64,000 nt of DNA. Origin: CAADGU01 sp964581605 (GTDB taxonomy: Bacteria > Chloroflexota > Anaerolineae > Promineifilales > Promineifilaceae). The translations under genes and the position numbers were made by a program. Shown here piece after piece: positions 1-8,130 of the stretch; within the stretch, counting starts at the first letter, position 1; each line of letters opens with the position of its first letter. The notes under the pieces were generated by a model. It ran no database searches and had not been told where the DNA came from. It saw only the letters and a program-made list of their open reading frames with translations. The stretch lies in contig CAZOPF010000010.1 of assembly GCA_964581605.1 (NCBI GenBank), positions 1-64,000 of the forward strand, read 5' to 3'.

Positions 1-123
1 ACGAAGGCGGATATTAGCACAACGTCTCAGGCCGGGCAAACCGCGTTGCCAACTTATGCCTCTTTGGCTGAACAGATCAGGCAGCTAGAAGGGCATTTAA
101 CCGCCTTAGTAACCGTGCAGTAA
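1..123 (+). CDS. C-terminal end of an unidentified protein (5' partial)
   Basis: An open frame runs from the first base of the window to a TAA stop and encodes the last 40 residues of a protein that begins upstream. The tail contains a short polar/hydrophobic stretch (LAEQIRQLEGHLTALV) compatible with a terminal helix or short coiled coil. Nothing visible identifies a family. It is the only plus-strand gene before 6.4 kb and is followed directly by an AT-rich repeat, so the operon it belongs to ends here. Confidence 0.6.
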   Translation, partial: TKADISTTSQAGQTALPTYASLAEQIRQLEGHLTALVTVQ

Positions 124-187
124 TTATGTAATTGAGTAATTTGGTAATTAGCCGCTTCAATTGCTTAATTACCCAATTACCTAATCG
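121..187. repeat. AT-rich 8-bp-period repeat with inverted arms
   Basis: Three GTAATT units spaced 8 bp apart on the left face AATTACC units spaced 8 bp apart on the right, so the element could fold into an imperfect hairpin. It begins at the stop codon of the preceding gene. It belongs to the class of short-period intergenic arrays seen throughout this window. Confidence 0.6.
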
Positions 188-290
188 CTAACTTATTTGC
201 AAACGATCACTTAGACTCCCGCTTATTGCCCCGCCTACCCTTGTTAGTACCTTACCAGCCAGATTCTTGTACAGTGAGCAAGAATTTTTA

Positions 291-353
291 CCACAGAGTC
301 ACGGAGACACAGAGATAAACCATAAAACTCCGTGCCTCTGCGCCTTTGTGGTG
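291..353. repeat. 8-bp-period CACAGAGx / CTCTGTGx hairpin repeat
   Basis: The left arm has CACAGAGT, CACGGAGA, CACAGAG; the right arm has CTCCGTGC, CTCTGCGC, CTTTGTGG, which is its approximate reverse complement, separated by about 16 AT-rich bases. A related element lies near 11.6 kb. The remainder of the 396-base gap between the first gene and recR (124-519) shows no credible gene; the 88-codon minus-strand frame across it is made of this repeat and lacks a ribosome binding site. Confidence 0.65.
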
Positions 354-519
354 AAGCCCTTTTTGGTTCTGGCTTGTCCAGGTTAGGCCTGTTGCTAAAT
401 CTGCCCATTCCCGACACCCCCCTCACAAAAACATTAGAAAACCAACTACGGGCCGATCTGACCCGAAGGAACGAGACATAGCTACTCTCTTGCACCAGGT
501 TGGTGTTCATATGGGGAAG

Positions 520-1122
520 TTATAACGTTTGCCGCCCTTCCAGGGCACGGCCGAGTGTAATCTCATCCGTATATTCCAGGTCGCCGCCGACGGGCAGGCC
601 ACGTGCCAGGCGTGTCAGTTTGGGCACGGCATCGCCTAACCGCCGCTGCAAATAGAGGGCGGTGGACTCTCCTTCCAGCGTAGGGTTGGTCGCCAGAATG
701 AGTTCCTGGAAATTGCCAGCAGCCACCCGCGTCAGCAATTCGTCAATGCGTAAATTTTCAGGGCCAATCCCTTCAACCGGGGAAATTGCGCCATGGAGGA
801 CGTGGTAACGGCCGTGAAATGCCCGCGACCGCTCAATTGCCAATACATCTAATGGCTCTTCCACCACACACAGCAGGCTGTTATCCCGATTCGGGTCACT
901 GCACAATTCGCACGGGTCGGCCTCTGTAATGTTGAAGCAAACGGAGCAGAAGCGCGTACGCTCCACCAGGTCGCGCAGCGCGTCGGCCAATTCCAACGCC
1001 TGCTCATCCCCTACCCGCAGCAGGTAAAAGGTCAGCCGTGCGGCCGATTTCGGGCCGATGCCCGGCAGCCGCGCAAATTCATTGATCAATCGTTGTACCG
1101 GTTTGGGAAGTGCGTTCGCCAC
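520..1122 (-). CDS. recR: Recombination mediator RecR
   Basis: RecR acts with RecF and RecO to load RecA at single-stranded gaps. The protein starts MANALPKP and is 200 residues, the usual family length. A helix-hairpin-helix (LPGIGPKSAARL, about 19-30), a C4 zinc finger (Cys59, 62, 71, 74) and a Toprim domain (CVVEEPLD onward) are visible. I chose the GTG at 1122 because GGAAGG lies 5 bases upstream and a longer reading frame would run into a heptamer repeat. It is the last gene of dnaX-ybaB-recR, a gene order conserved in many bacteria. Confidence 0.95.
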   Translation of the reverse strand: MANALPKPVQRLINEFARLPGIGPKSAARLTFYLLRVGDEQALELADALRDLVERTRFCSVCFNITEADPCELCSDPNRDNSLLCVVEEPLDVLAIERSRAFHGRYHVLHGAISPVEGIGPENLRIDELLTRVAAGNFQELILATNPTLEGESTALYLQRRLGDAVPKLTRLARGLPVGGDLEYTDEITLGRALEGRQTL

Positions 1123-1141
1123 CACTACCTTCCAGATAATT

Positions 1142-1197
1142 GCCAATTGGCAATTGCCAACTGCCAATTGTTAATTCTCAATGGCCAATTGATAATT
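1142..1197. repeat. Heptamer array of NNCAATT units
   Basis: Eight consecutive 7-base units can be read: GCCAATT, GGCAATT, GCCAACT, GCCAATT, GTTAATT, CTCAATG, GCCAATT, GATAATT. It fills the gap between ybaB and recR and provides the last bases of the ybaB stop codon. A second copy of the family lies at 53220-53261. Confidence 0.8.
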
Positions 1198-1594
1198 AAC
1201 CAAGTCCCAACCCACCCAACAAATCTTCAAACCCACTGCCTAAACCACCGGTGATGCTTTCCATTTTTTTGGCAGACATGGCCTGGGATTGCTCAATGGC
1301 GGAGTTGACGGCCGCTGTGAGCATATCTTGTAACATTTCCACTTCCGATGGTTCCAGCAAGTCGGGATTTATCTGGATAGATTGCACCCGCTGATGGCCT
1401 GAAATGACAATGCTGATGGCACCGCCTCCGGCCGTAACGGTGATAAATTCGTTCTCCAGGTTAGCCTGAGCCGCAGCCATCTCTGCCTGCATCTGCTGTA
1501 CCTGAGCTAACATGGCGTTGGGATTGTTCACTTTTGGTTTGCCGCCCCCTTTTTTGGTCATTGAACTGCGGCGGCTGAAAGAACGTTTTGACAT
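1196..1594 (-). CDS. ybaB: YbaB/EbfC-family nucleoid-associated protein
   Basis: A small DNA-binding protein of the YbaB/EbfC family, which dimerises and coats DNA. The 132-residue product has a basic N-terminal extension (MSKRSFSRRSSMTKKGGGKPK), then the family core: a Gln/Ala-rich helix (AMLAQVQQMQAEMAAAQ), a beta hairpin (FITVTAGGGAISIVISG) and a second helix with LLEPSEVEMLQDML. A Gly-rich tail ends the protein. GAGGAG 6 bases before the ATG supports this start rather than Met12. It sits between dnaX and recR, its typical position. Confidence 0.93.
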   Translation of the reverse strand: MSKRSFSRRSSMTKKGGGKPKVNNPNAMLAQVQQMQAEMAAAQANLENEFITVTAGGGAISIVISGHQRVQSIQINPDLLEPSEVEMLQDMLTAAVNSAIEQSQAMSAKKMESITGGLGSGFEDLLGGLGLG

Positions 1595-1674
1595 TTTTAC
1601 TCCTCTAGTATGGGCGAGGCAGTTGGAGGATGAGTCGTTTTGCTACCAAACGATAGCTCCCAACGGCCTGATCC

Positions 1675-3255
1675 TTACAAATCTTCGCTGACTACCCCGC
1701 CTAATTCATCGGCCAGGGCTGCAAAATCTTTCTTATCAATCGTGACGGTGTATTCATTGGTATGAACGGCGCGGATGGTGCAGGGTTGCCCGGCCAGGTC
1801 GCTTAGAAGGCTGCCCAACAATTGGGCCGCGCCGCGCGTATCATCAAATTTCATTTTGAAGATGGGATAATCAAAACCAATAACGGCCGTATTCCCTTCC
1901 ACAGCCAATGGCTTGCCCATGTTCAGCAAGGCAGGCAGGTTTTTATTTTCTGCGCCGGCGCGGTTGACCAGTTCCCGCCAATGGGATTGGATGGTGGCTA
2001 AGGTGAGCGTGGGCACGGCCGTGCCTGTTTGGTCCCGTTTGGTTTTGCCATCCTGGGGTTTGGTTGCCACCGGAGTTGGCGTTTGCACGGCCGCCGCGCT
2101 GGAAGTAGTGGCTGGCGTATCTGTAGTGGTGGGCGGAACAGGTGGTAGGGTAAGGGCAGCGGGCAGGAATGTTTCACCTGGCAGCAGTTCCATAAACGCC
2201 AATTCTAGCGGCAGTTGAGGCTGCCAACTGGCAGCAGGGGTTAAGGCAGCCTCGTTAAATTTTTTTACCGCTTCCATGAGAGCCGGGCGGGGGGCACGTT
2301 GCGCCTGAGCCAGCATGGCAGCTTTCTCTTCCGGCGTCACTTCCAGCAGAATTTCCGCTCCGGCCGCCTGCATCAATAAAAGCTGGCGCAGATACGCTAC
2401 CATCTGGCGGCAGAACTGCCGGGCATCTGTGCCAACCGCTAACGTCTGGTGGATGAGGGTAAGCCCCGTTTTGCCATCGCGGTTGAGCCAGGCATTCACC
2501 AGTTCGATGACGGCCGTATTGGCAGCCACCCCTAATACGCTTTGGGTGCGTGCGGCCGTAATGACATCGCCAGGGGATAGCACTAATTGGTCCAACAAAC
2601 TTTCGGCATCGCGCAAGCTGCCCGCCCCTTGCCGGGCAATCATGGCCAGCGCTTCTGGCTCAATGGTGAACTCTTCTTGTTCGGCCAGCCATTGCAGCCG
2701 CGCCCGAATTTCCGCCTCAGTGAGCAGACGGAAGTTAAATTGCTGGCAGCGGGATTTGATGGTGATGGGCACTTTATGTTCTTCGGTGGTTGCCAGCACA
2801 AATTTGACGTGTGGTGGTGGTTCTTCCAGCGTTTTGAGCAAGGCATTAAAGGCGGCCGCAGAAAGCATATGCACTTCGTCAATGATGTATACCTTAAAGC
2901 GGCCGTCGCTGGGCGCAAAATTGATCTTGTCGCGCAGTTCGCGGATGTCGTCTACGCCGGTGTTGGAAGCAGCGTCAATTTCGACCAGGTCCAGAAAACG
3001 GCCGTCGGCGACTGATTGGCAGATGCGGCACTGTCCACACGGCCGTTGCGTTGGCTCCTCGTGCAAACAGTTGATTGCCTTCGCCAGCAGCCGCGCTGAG
3101 GTGGTTTTGCCTGTGCCGCGTGGCCCGCAAAAAAGATAGGCATGCCCCACGCGGTTGGCCGCCACACTGTTTTGCAACGTGTGGGTAATATGCTCCTGAC
3201 CGATGACATCGGCAAAAGTTTGCGGCCGCCATTTGCGGTAAAGTGCCTGGGACAT
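1675..3255 (-). CDS. dnaX: DNA polymerase III subunit gamma/tau
   Basis: Clamp-loader motor subunit, 526 residues. Visible motifs: Walker A GPRGTGKT (44-51), zinc-binding cysteines at 63, 73, 76 and 79, Walker B DEVH (126-129) and the sensor/arginine-finger SRC (168-170). The region after about residue 370 is a Pro/Thr/Ala-rich linker followed by a short C-terminal domain, so this is a tau-like form with a shortened tail. I see no slippery A-rich sequence that would suggest programmed frameshifting to a gamma form. First gene of dnaX-ybaB-recR. Confidence 0.95.
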   Translation of the reverse strand: MSQALYRKWRPQTFADVIGQEHITHTLQNSVAANRVGHAYLFCGPRGTGKTTSARLLAKAINCLHEEPTQRPCGQCRICQSVADGRFLDLVEIDAASNTGVDDIRELRDKINFAPSDGRFKVYIIDEVHMLSAAAFNALLKTLEEPPPHVKFVLATTEEHKVPITIKSRCQQFNFRLLTEAEIRARLQWLAEQEEFTIEPEALAMIARQGAGSLRDAESLLDQLVLSPGDVITAARTQSVLGVAANTAVIELVNAWLNRDGKTGLTLIHQTLAVGTDARQFCRQMVAYLRQLLLMQAAGAEILLEVTPEEKAAMLAQAQRAPRPALMEAVKKFNEAALTPAASWQPQLPLELAFMELLPGETFLPAALTLPPVPPTTTDTPATTSSAAAVQTPTPVATKPQDGKTKRDQTGTAVPTLTLATIQSHWRELVNRAGAENKNLPALLNMGKPLAVEGNTAVIGFDYPIFKMKFDDTRGAAQLLGSLLSDLAGQPCTIRAVHTNEYTVTIDKKDFAALADELGGVVSEDL

Positions 3256-3290
3256 GCGGCAAGTTTAGCGTAAGCGAAGGAGGGGGGCAA

Positions 3291-3354
3291 CAGTGAAGAG
3301 TGAGCAGTGAGCAGTGAGCGGTGAGCAGTGAGCAGTGAGCAGTGAGCAGTGAAG
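3291..3354. repeat. Heptamer array GTGAGCA
   Basis: About eight tandem 7-base units (GTGAGCA with GTGAGCG and GTGAAGA variants) lie between dnaX and the epimerase gene. The reverse complement of the same family (ACTGTTC) is at 45230-45264. Nearly perfect repetition suggests recent expansion. Confidence 0.85.
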
Positions 3355-3373
3355 AATTTGTCCAGGATATGAA

Positions 3374-4402
3374 TTAAAAAAGCTCAGGGTTGGCGGCGAC
3401 CCAGGCGTATAAATCGCGGATGCCGACGGCCGGGGAGATGGTGGGTTGCCAGCCGAGCCGGGCGGCCGCTTTGCGGATGTCGGCGATGAAGACGCGCTGG
3501 TCGCCGGGCCGCCAATCGCCCCATTGCACCGGGATTTCGCGCCCGGCCAGTTCCGCCAACAGCGGCCCAAACTCGCTCCAGATGGAAAGGGTGTTTTGGG
3601 GCCCGCCGCCAATGTTGAAGGCCTGCCCACTTAGTTCGTTTATCTTGCCAATGCCTGATTCGTAGGCGCGGGTGAGGTCAGAAACATGGAGCAGGTCACG
3701 CACCTGACGGCCGTCCCCATAAATGCTGATGGGCCGGTTCATTACGGTGGCAATCACAAAATGAGCCACCCATCCCTGGTCTTCCACACCGAATTGGCGA
3801 CGGCCGTAAATGCAGCTTTGTCGAAACACCAATGTGCGCAGCCCATAAATCCGGGCATAGTCAATGGTGTATTGATCGCCTGCCCCTTTGGAACATCCAT
3901 AGGGCGAGTGGTAGTCCAAAGGATAGCTTTCGGGAATGCCGTGTGGGAAATCGGCGTAGCCATAACGGTTGCCTGGCGGGGCGCCTTGCAGTTCCACCTG
4001 CGCGGCTTCCATGCCGCCGTATACTTTGTTGGTGCTGGCATAAAGGACGGCCGCCTGTGGTGCATAATGGCGGACGGCTTCTAAGACGTTGAATGTGCCC
4101 AGAGCGTTGATCTCGAAATCTTCGCGTGGGTTTTGTACAGAGGTGGTGACGGCCACCTGGCTGGCTAAATGGAGGATGACATCGCTGCCAGGCACGGCCG
4201 TTGCCAACCCCTCATATTCCCGAATATCCCCTTGAATAAAGTGCAGCCGCTCGCCAAATTCTGCTTGCAGCCAGGCCAGGTTAGCCGGGCCACCCTTGCG
4301 GGAGAGATTGTCAAAGATGACGACATCGTGACCTTGTTCTAAAAAATGGGCGGCACTGTTGCAGCCAATAAACCCGGCACCGCCGGTGATCAAAATTTTC
4401 AT
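3374..4402 (-). CDS. NAD-dependent sugar-nucleotide epimerase, CDP-paratose 2-epimerase-like
   Basis: Extended short-chain dehydrogenase/reductase, 342 residues from the ATG that opens MKILITGGAGFIG; an upstream in-frame ATG is less likely because it lies in a repeat. The Rossmann GGxGxxG is at 7-13, and the catalytic YxxxK is in SPYGCSKG. The stretch FRQSCIYGRRQFGVEDQGWV is typical of CDP-paratose 2-epimerases, which act in dideoxysugar synthesis for surface polysaccharide. Other NDP-sugar epimerases cannot be excluded. It is separated from the t6A genes by a heptamer repeat and has no polysaccharide genes nearby. Confidence 0.85.
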   Translation of the reverse strand: MKILITGGAGFIGCNSAAHFLEQGHDVVIFDNLSRKGGPANLAWLQAEFGERLHFIQGDIREYEGLATAVPGSDVILHLASQVAVTTSVQNPREDFEINALGTFNVLEAVRHYAPQAAVLYASTNKVYGGMEAAQVELQGAPPGNRYGYADFPHGIPESYPLDYHSPYGCSKGAGDQYTIDYARIYGLRTLVFRQSCIYGRRQFGVEDQGWVAHFVIATVMNRPISIYGDGRQVRDLLHVSDLTRAYESGIGKINELSGQAFNIGGGPQNTLSIWSEFGPLLAELAGREIPVQWGDWRPGDQRVFIADIRKAAARLGWQPTISPAVGIRDLYAWVAANPELF

Positions 4403-4424
4403 ACTCTGGTTTCCTTGATGGTGA

Positions 4425-4485
4425 TAGTGGCTGGCGGTTAGTGGCTGGTTGCCTGCGCCAGCCACCAGCTACCTGCTACCAACAA
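4425..4485. repeat. Heptamer array GGTTAGT/GGCTGGC with inverted arm
   Basis: Units GGTTAGT, GGCTGGC, GGTTAGT, GGCTGGT are followed by approximate reverse-complement units GCCAGCC, ACCAGCT, ACCTGCT, so the element could form a hairpin. It lies between rimI and the epimerase gene and matches the family at 5778-5834. Confidence 0.7.
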
Positions 4486-4511
4486 TCATTCTTTATACAT
4501 TTTTACGGCCG

Positions 4512-5072
4512 CTAACCCTCACCATTCAATCGCCCCAAAAGCCGTTCTCTCTGGCGATCTAAAAATTGGTAATACGCAGCGTCCAGAGGTGGCGCGGTCA
4601 TAATCAGCGCATCTTCGTTTGTGTCCCGATAATAGCGGCGGCGGTGGCCAACAATCTCAAACTGGTATTTGAGATAGAGTTGTTGCGCGTTGAGATTGGT
4701 GTGGCGCACTTCCAGGGTGACGATATTGGCCGGATGGGCATAAGCCAACGTAAGCATGTTCAACAACAGTAATTCACCCAGCCCCTGGCTTCTCCATTCA
4801 GGATGAACGGCAATGGTGCTGATATGAACTTCATCCCCGATGAGCCAATAGCCAGCATAGCCGATCACATCATCACCAGCACACAATACCTGATAATAAG
4901 CCAATGTGTTGTCAGAAATCTCGTGTTCATAAAGGCCGGGCCGGGCCGGCGTGGGGAAAGAAAGGCGGTCAATGGCGGCAACGGCCGTCAGGTCAGCCAT
5001 TATCATTGGGCGTAGGTGGTACGGTGGGGGGGGGACTAACATGGTGGCAAGTGGCAGGTTTACATGCGACAT
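4512..5072 (-). CDS. rimI: Ribosomal protein S18-alanine N-acetyltransferase RimI-like
   Basis: GNAT acetyltransferase of 186 residues, expected to use acetyl-CoA to acetylate protein N-termini. The acetyl-CoA loop RSQGLGELLL, the beta strand VHISTIAVHPEW and the RimI-type end LEVRHTNLNAQQLYLKYQFEIVGHR (split here by its motifs NxNAQ and YLKYQF) are recognisable. About 20 extra residues precede the domain. It lies 20 bases after tsaB; clustering of rimI with tsaB and tsaE is common in bacteria. Confidence 0.88.
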   Translation of the reverse strand: MSHVNLPLATMLVPPPPYHLRPMIMADLTAVAAIDRLSFPTPARPGLYEHEISDNTLAYYQVLCAGDDVIGYAGYWLIGDEVHISTIAVHPEWRSQGLGELLLLNMLTLAYAHPANIVTLEVRHTNLNAQQLYLKYQFEIVGHRRRYYRDTNEDALIMTAPPLDAAYYQFLDRQRERLLGRLNGEG

Positions 5073-5092
5073 GCACCGGCCATTGATTACCT

Positions 5093-5761
5093 CTAGCGCC
5101 CATCCGGCTCTTTCAGGTAGAGGGGAGCCAGGGAAGCGGCGTCATCAACCTGATGTTGGCGCAGCCGACGCCAGCCAATTTCGGCCAGCACGGCGGCGCG
5201 GCGCACGGAGGTGGCAGGCAAAGCCACCCGGAACTCTTTCCCGGCCGCACGGATTTGTTTGGCGGCTTCAGGGGAAATTTCGCCAGCAAAGAGGGTGTGC
5301 CCGTGGCCATCCAGCCGGGCCAACAATTCTTCCCACGAATCAATGGTGGGTGTTTGGGTGGCCTGCCAGCCGGTGTTCTGCCATTCATACACGGCCGTAC
5401 ACACTCTGGTGCGGCCGGCCTCAGCGACGGCTACCAGGTTACCGGGGTATGCCTCCACACCAGCCGCCAGACAATCAAGAGTGGAGACGCCGATCAGCGG
5501 CGTCTGGGTTGCCAGCGCCAACCCTTTGACTGCTGCCAACCCTACCCGTAACCCAGTGTAGGAGCCGGGGCCAATGGTGACGGCAATCCCGGTTAGATCA
5601 GTCATTGTTGTCCCGGCATGGTACAGCATGTGTTGGATGGCGGGTGTGAGTTCCACGGTATGGTTATTCAGGCAGCGCCAGCCACATTCAGCCAGTACGG
5701 CCGTGCCATTATGCAGGGCCAGCCCCAACCAACGTGTTGCTGTGTCAATTGCCAGGATCAT
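5093..5761 (-). CDS. tsaB: tRNA t6A37 threonylcarbamoyltransferase accessory protein TsaB
   Basis: Inactive ASKHA-fold partner of TsaD needed to make N6-threonylcarbamoyladenosine at tRNA position 37. The 222-residue product begins MILAIDTATRWLGLAL and contains the family block GPGSYTGLRVGLAAVKGLA. Two in-frame ATGs are 6 bases apart; the second is preferred because GAGG lies about 8 bases before it and nearly touches the first. tsaE lies upstream and rimI downstream on the same strand, separated from tsaE by a repeat. Confidence 0.93.
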   Translation of the reverse strand: MILAIDTATRWLGLALHNGTAVLAECGWRCLNNHTVELTPAIQHMLYHAGTTMTDLTGIAVTIGPGSYTGLRVGLAAVKGLALATQTPLIGVSTLDCLAAGVEAYPGNLVAVAEAGRTRVCTAVYEWQNTGWQATQTPTIDSWEELLARLDGHGHTLFAGEISPEAAKQIRAAGKEFRVALPATSVRRAAVLAEIGWRRLRQHQVDDAASLAPLYLKEPDGR

Positions 5762-5777
5762 AAACATTCCTCAAGAT

Positions 5778-5834
5778 GGTGGTTAGTGGCTGGAGGCAGG
5801 TACAAACCACCAGCCACCAGCCACCAGCCACCAC
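5778..5834. repeat. Heptamer array CCACCAG with inverted arm
   Basis: GGTTAGT/GGCTGGA units on one side and four CCACCAG-type units on the other form an inverted arrangement between tsaB and tsaE. It ends only 5 bases from the tsaE stop codon. Confidence 0.75.
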
Positions 5835-5838
5835 TTTT

Positions 5839-6339
5839 TCATACTCCAAATGCGCTTTTCTTAAAGTCTTCCAGTAATTTTTGGGCGCGGTCGCCTTGTG
5901 CCCTGATTTGCATTTTGCGGCGGGTGTCGCTGCTATAGGCCAACGCCACCCAGAGATGATCTGGCCGCAGCCATTTTTCAATACGTTCCGGCCATTCCAC
6001 CATGATGGTATGAGGTTCGGCTAATATGTCTTCCAGCCCGGCCGTGAAAACATCGCCAGGGCCGTTGAGCCGGTAACAGTCCAGGTGGTAGAGGACACGG
6101 CCGTCATGCAAGCGCGGGTATTCATTCACCAGGACAAAAGTAGGGCTGGTTACACGTATTGATGCACCCCACCCGCGCCCCACACCACGTGCCAGAGCTG
6201 TTTTGCCCGCCCCTAATTCGCCGGATAGGCAAAGCATATCACCCGGCTGCAACAACTCACCCAGCCGCACACCTAGCCGCACTGTTTGCTCCTCACTGCT
6301 ACTGGTAAAATCCAACGTCCACAGGTCTAAAATTGCCAT
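5839..6339 (-). CDS. tsaE: tRNA t6A37 biosynthesis ATPase TsaE
   Basis: Small P-loop ATPase that powers the TsaBD complex in t6A synthesis. Walker A is GELGAGKT (40-47), followed by SPTFVLVNEYP and the family signature LYHLDCYRL; VEWPERIE matches the TsaE C-terminal motif. Length 166 is normal. No clear ribosome binding site precedes the ATG, but a TATAAT lies 10 bases upstream (6349-6354 on this strand), which would give an almost leaderless transcript. Confidence 0.93.
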   Translation of the reverse strand: MAILDLWTLDFTSSSEEQTVRLGVRLGELLQPGDMLCLSGELGAGKTALARGVGRGWGASIRVTSPTFVLVNEYPRLHDGRVLYHLDCYRLNGPGDVFTAGLEDILAEPHTIMVEWPERIEKWLRPDHLWVALAYSSDTRRKMQIRAQGDRAQKLLEDFKKSAFGV

Positions 6340-6348
6340 GATGCTTCG

Positions 6349-6354
6349 ATTATA
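6349..6354 (-). promoter_or_regulatory. Putative -10 box for tsaE
   Basis: A perfect TATAAT on the minus strand lies 10 bases before the tsaE ATG. No good -35 hexamer is visible at the expected spacing. If used, transcription would begin within a few bases of the start codon. Confidence 0.4.
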
Positions 6355-6431
6355 CCTTCACCTGTTAAAGATGGTATGATTGTCCTCTGTCCAGATGTAG
6401 TGTAAGCGATACAATACAATGTAACCTTGCA

Positions 6432-6466
6432 TCCCAATCCAGAAGTATCCTTATTTTTGATTGGGA
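6432..6466. promoter_or_regulatory. 8-bp inverted repeat upstream of phosphoesterase gene
   Basis: TCCCAATC and GATTGGGA form a perfect 8-bp inverted repeat with a 19-base AT-rich centre, 25 bases before the next gene. It could be an operator or a hairpin in the leader; the sequence alone does not decide. Confidence 0.3.
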
Positions 6467-6491
6467 GAAGTTTGTGTATTGAGGAATGTAG

Positions 6492-7238
6492 ATGCAGGTA
6501 TTGATTATTTCAGATATTCACGCTAATTACCCGGCGTTGGAAGCAGTATTGGCGGATGCGGCCGGAAAGTGGGACATGATATGGTTTTTGGGTGATCTGG
6601 TGGGCTATGGGCCAGACCCGAATGAGTGTGTAGCTGAACTGAAGAAACACAAACACATTTCATTATCAGGCAATCACGATCAGGCGGTGTTAGGTAATCT
6701 GGATATTAAGTTGTTTAACCGAGAGGCTAACTTTGCTATTAGCTGGACGCAGGATGCCTTAACCAAAGAGTCGCGTGCTTATTTGCAATCATTTGAGTCC
6801 AAGACGGTAATAGAACCCTTTACCCTGGCTCATGCCAGCCCACGATACCCCATTTGGGAATATATTATTGACCCGAGCACGGCCGCCGAGAATTTTGATT
6901 GGTTCCAGACGTCTTATTGCTTTGTGGGGCATACGCATGTGCCTGTCATTTTTGAGGAGCGGCACGGTTCGCGCCGGGAAATTTATATGCGTGCCCCGTT
7001 TTATATGGAATCTGGCGGGGAGCCATTCCCTCTGGGTGATTCGCGCCTGATCATCAATCCAGGCAGTGTGGGCCAACCGCGTGATTCAGACCCGCGAGCG
7101 GCCTATGCCCTGCTGGATACAGAGGCTTTGGTATGTGTGTTTAAGCGCGTGGAATACCCGGTGCAGGTAACACAGCGGCGAATGGAAAAGTTTGGGATGC
7201 CGCGCCGATTGATTGAGCGTCTGGCGCATGGTGTATAG
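6492..7238 (+). CDS. Calcineurin-like metallophosphoesterase (YfcE/MJ0936 class)
   Basis: Binuclear-metal phosphoesterase of 248 residues. The metal ligands are in SDIHANYPALEAVL (Asp8, His10), GDLVGYGPDPNE, SGNHD and GHTHVPV. NPGSVGQPRD is typical of the small stand-alone bacterial phosphodiesterases. GAGGAATGTAG provides a ribosome binding site just before the ATG. The substrate cannot be told from sequence. A second, more diverged member is encoded at 52295-53176. Confidence 0.88.
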   Translation: MQVLIISDIHANYPALEAVLADAAGKWDMIWFLGDLVGYGPDPNECVAELKKHKHISLSGNHDQAVLGNLDIKLFNREANFAISWTQDALTKESRAYLQSFESKTVIEPFTLAHASPRYPIWEYIIDPSTAAENFDWFQTSYCFVGHTHVPVIFEERHGSRREIYMRAPFYMESGGEPFPLGDSRLIINPGSVGQPRDSDPRAAYALLDTEALVCVFKRVEYPVQVTQRRMEKFGMPRRLIERLAHGV

Positions 7239-7262
7239 TGGGGAGACGGCCGTCTGGCAACC

Positions 7263-8015
7263 ATGACTCACCCTGAAAAGTTATTACAACGTCTGGAGGA
7301 GATCGGCCGTTCGCTGGCAAACACGCCAGGGGCGTTGGCGCTCATTGGCCTGGGGTCGGCGGGTAGCGAAACGGCGCGGATGGATGCGTATTCGGACCTG
7401 GATTTTTTTGTGATTGTGCAGGCCGGGCAGAAACAGCCATTTATTGCGCATTTAGATTGGCTGACGGCCGTACACCCCATCGCCTACCAATTTCTGAATA
7501 CGGCCGATGGTTACAAACTGCTCTTTGCCGACGATATCTTTTGTGAGTTTGCCGTTTTTGAGCCGGACGAACTGGGGCACGTGCCCTTTGCCGCCGCGCG
7601 TATTATCTGGCAGGTCGAAACGTTTGATGCGTCGTTGATGAAACCGAAACGGCCGTCAACCAGTCCACGCGAGGCAGATTGGCTGGTGGGGGAAGCGCTT
7701 ACCAACCTGTATGTGGGGTTGTGTCGTTACCGGCGCGGCGAAAAGCTGTCGGCGGCACGTTTTGTGCAGGGATATGCGGTAGATCGGGTGTTGGAACTGG
7801 CCGCGTTCATCGAAGCAGAGCAGCCAGCCTTTCCCGACGTATTTGGCGCAGAGCGCCGCTTTGAGCAGCGCTTTCCGGTGACGGCCGTGAACCTGCCCCA
7901 ATTCGTCCCCGGTTATGACCACACGCCCCAGGCCGCTCTGGCCATTTTACACTTTTTGGAAATCCACTTCCCCATCAACCCCGCCATGAAAAAGCTAATT
8001 CTCTCACTTGCTTAA
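7263..8015 (+). CDS. Nucleotidyltransferase-fold protein, aminoglycoside/lincosamide nucleotidyltransferase-like
   Basis: The 250-residue protein has a polymerase-beta-type active site, GLGSAGSETARMDAYSDLDFFV, where the GS and the DxD (Ser-Asp-Leu-Asp) are expected to bind nucleotide and metal. The rest is helical, similar in layout to lincosamide and streptomycin nucleotidyltransferases, but I see nothing that fixes a substrate and a housekeeping role is as likely as resistance. It starts 24 bases after the phosphoesterase gene and is probably co-transcribed with it. Confidence 0.7.
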   Translation: MTHPEKLLQRLEEIGRSLANTPGALALIGLGSAGSETARMDAYSDLDFFVIVQAGQKQPFIAHLDWLTAVHPIAYQFLNTADGYKLLFADDIFCEFAVFEPDELGHVPFAAARIIWQVETFDASLMKPKRPSTSPREADWLVGEALTNLYVGLCRYRRGEKLSAARFVQGYAVDRVLELAAFIEAEQPAFPDVFGAERRFEQRFPVTAVNLPQFVPGYDHTPQAALAILHFLEIHFPINPAMKKLILSLA

Positions 8016-8058
8016 AGCTCATCCGCTTTTGCACAATCCTTTACTTTGAATGAAAATC

Positions 8059-8112
8059 ACCCATGATGCAGATTTCGATAATCTGTGCCATCTGTGTAAT
8101 CTGTGGATGATC
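8059..8112. repeat. 9-bp-period ATCTGTGxx repeat
   Basis: ATCTGTGCC, ATCTGTGTA and ATCTGTGGA run in tandem with a 9-bp period, preceded by a partly complementary CAGATTTCGATA segment. It fills the gap before the transaldolase gene. The family resembles the ATCCGTGTC-type repeat at 45858-45946. Confidence 0.6.
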
Positions 8113-8130
8113 CTTGAAGGAGATTGATTT

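Noticed and set aside
244..510. 88-codon minus-strand frame before recR
   Set aside because: Made largely of the CACAGAG hairpin repeat, no ribosome binding site, no recognisable protein features.
3291..3354. CRISPR-like array
   Set aside because: The repeat unit is 7 bases with no spacers and no cas genes are in the window.
7263..8015. Antibiotic-resistance gene
   Set aside because: The nucleotidyltransferase active site alone does not fix a drug substrate, and the gene sits in a housekeeping region with native motif use.
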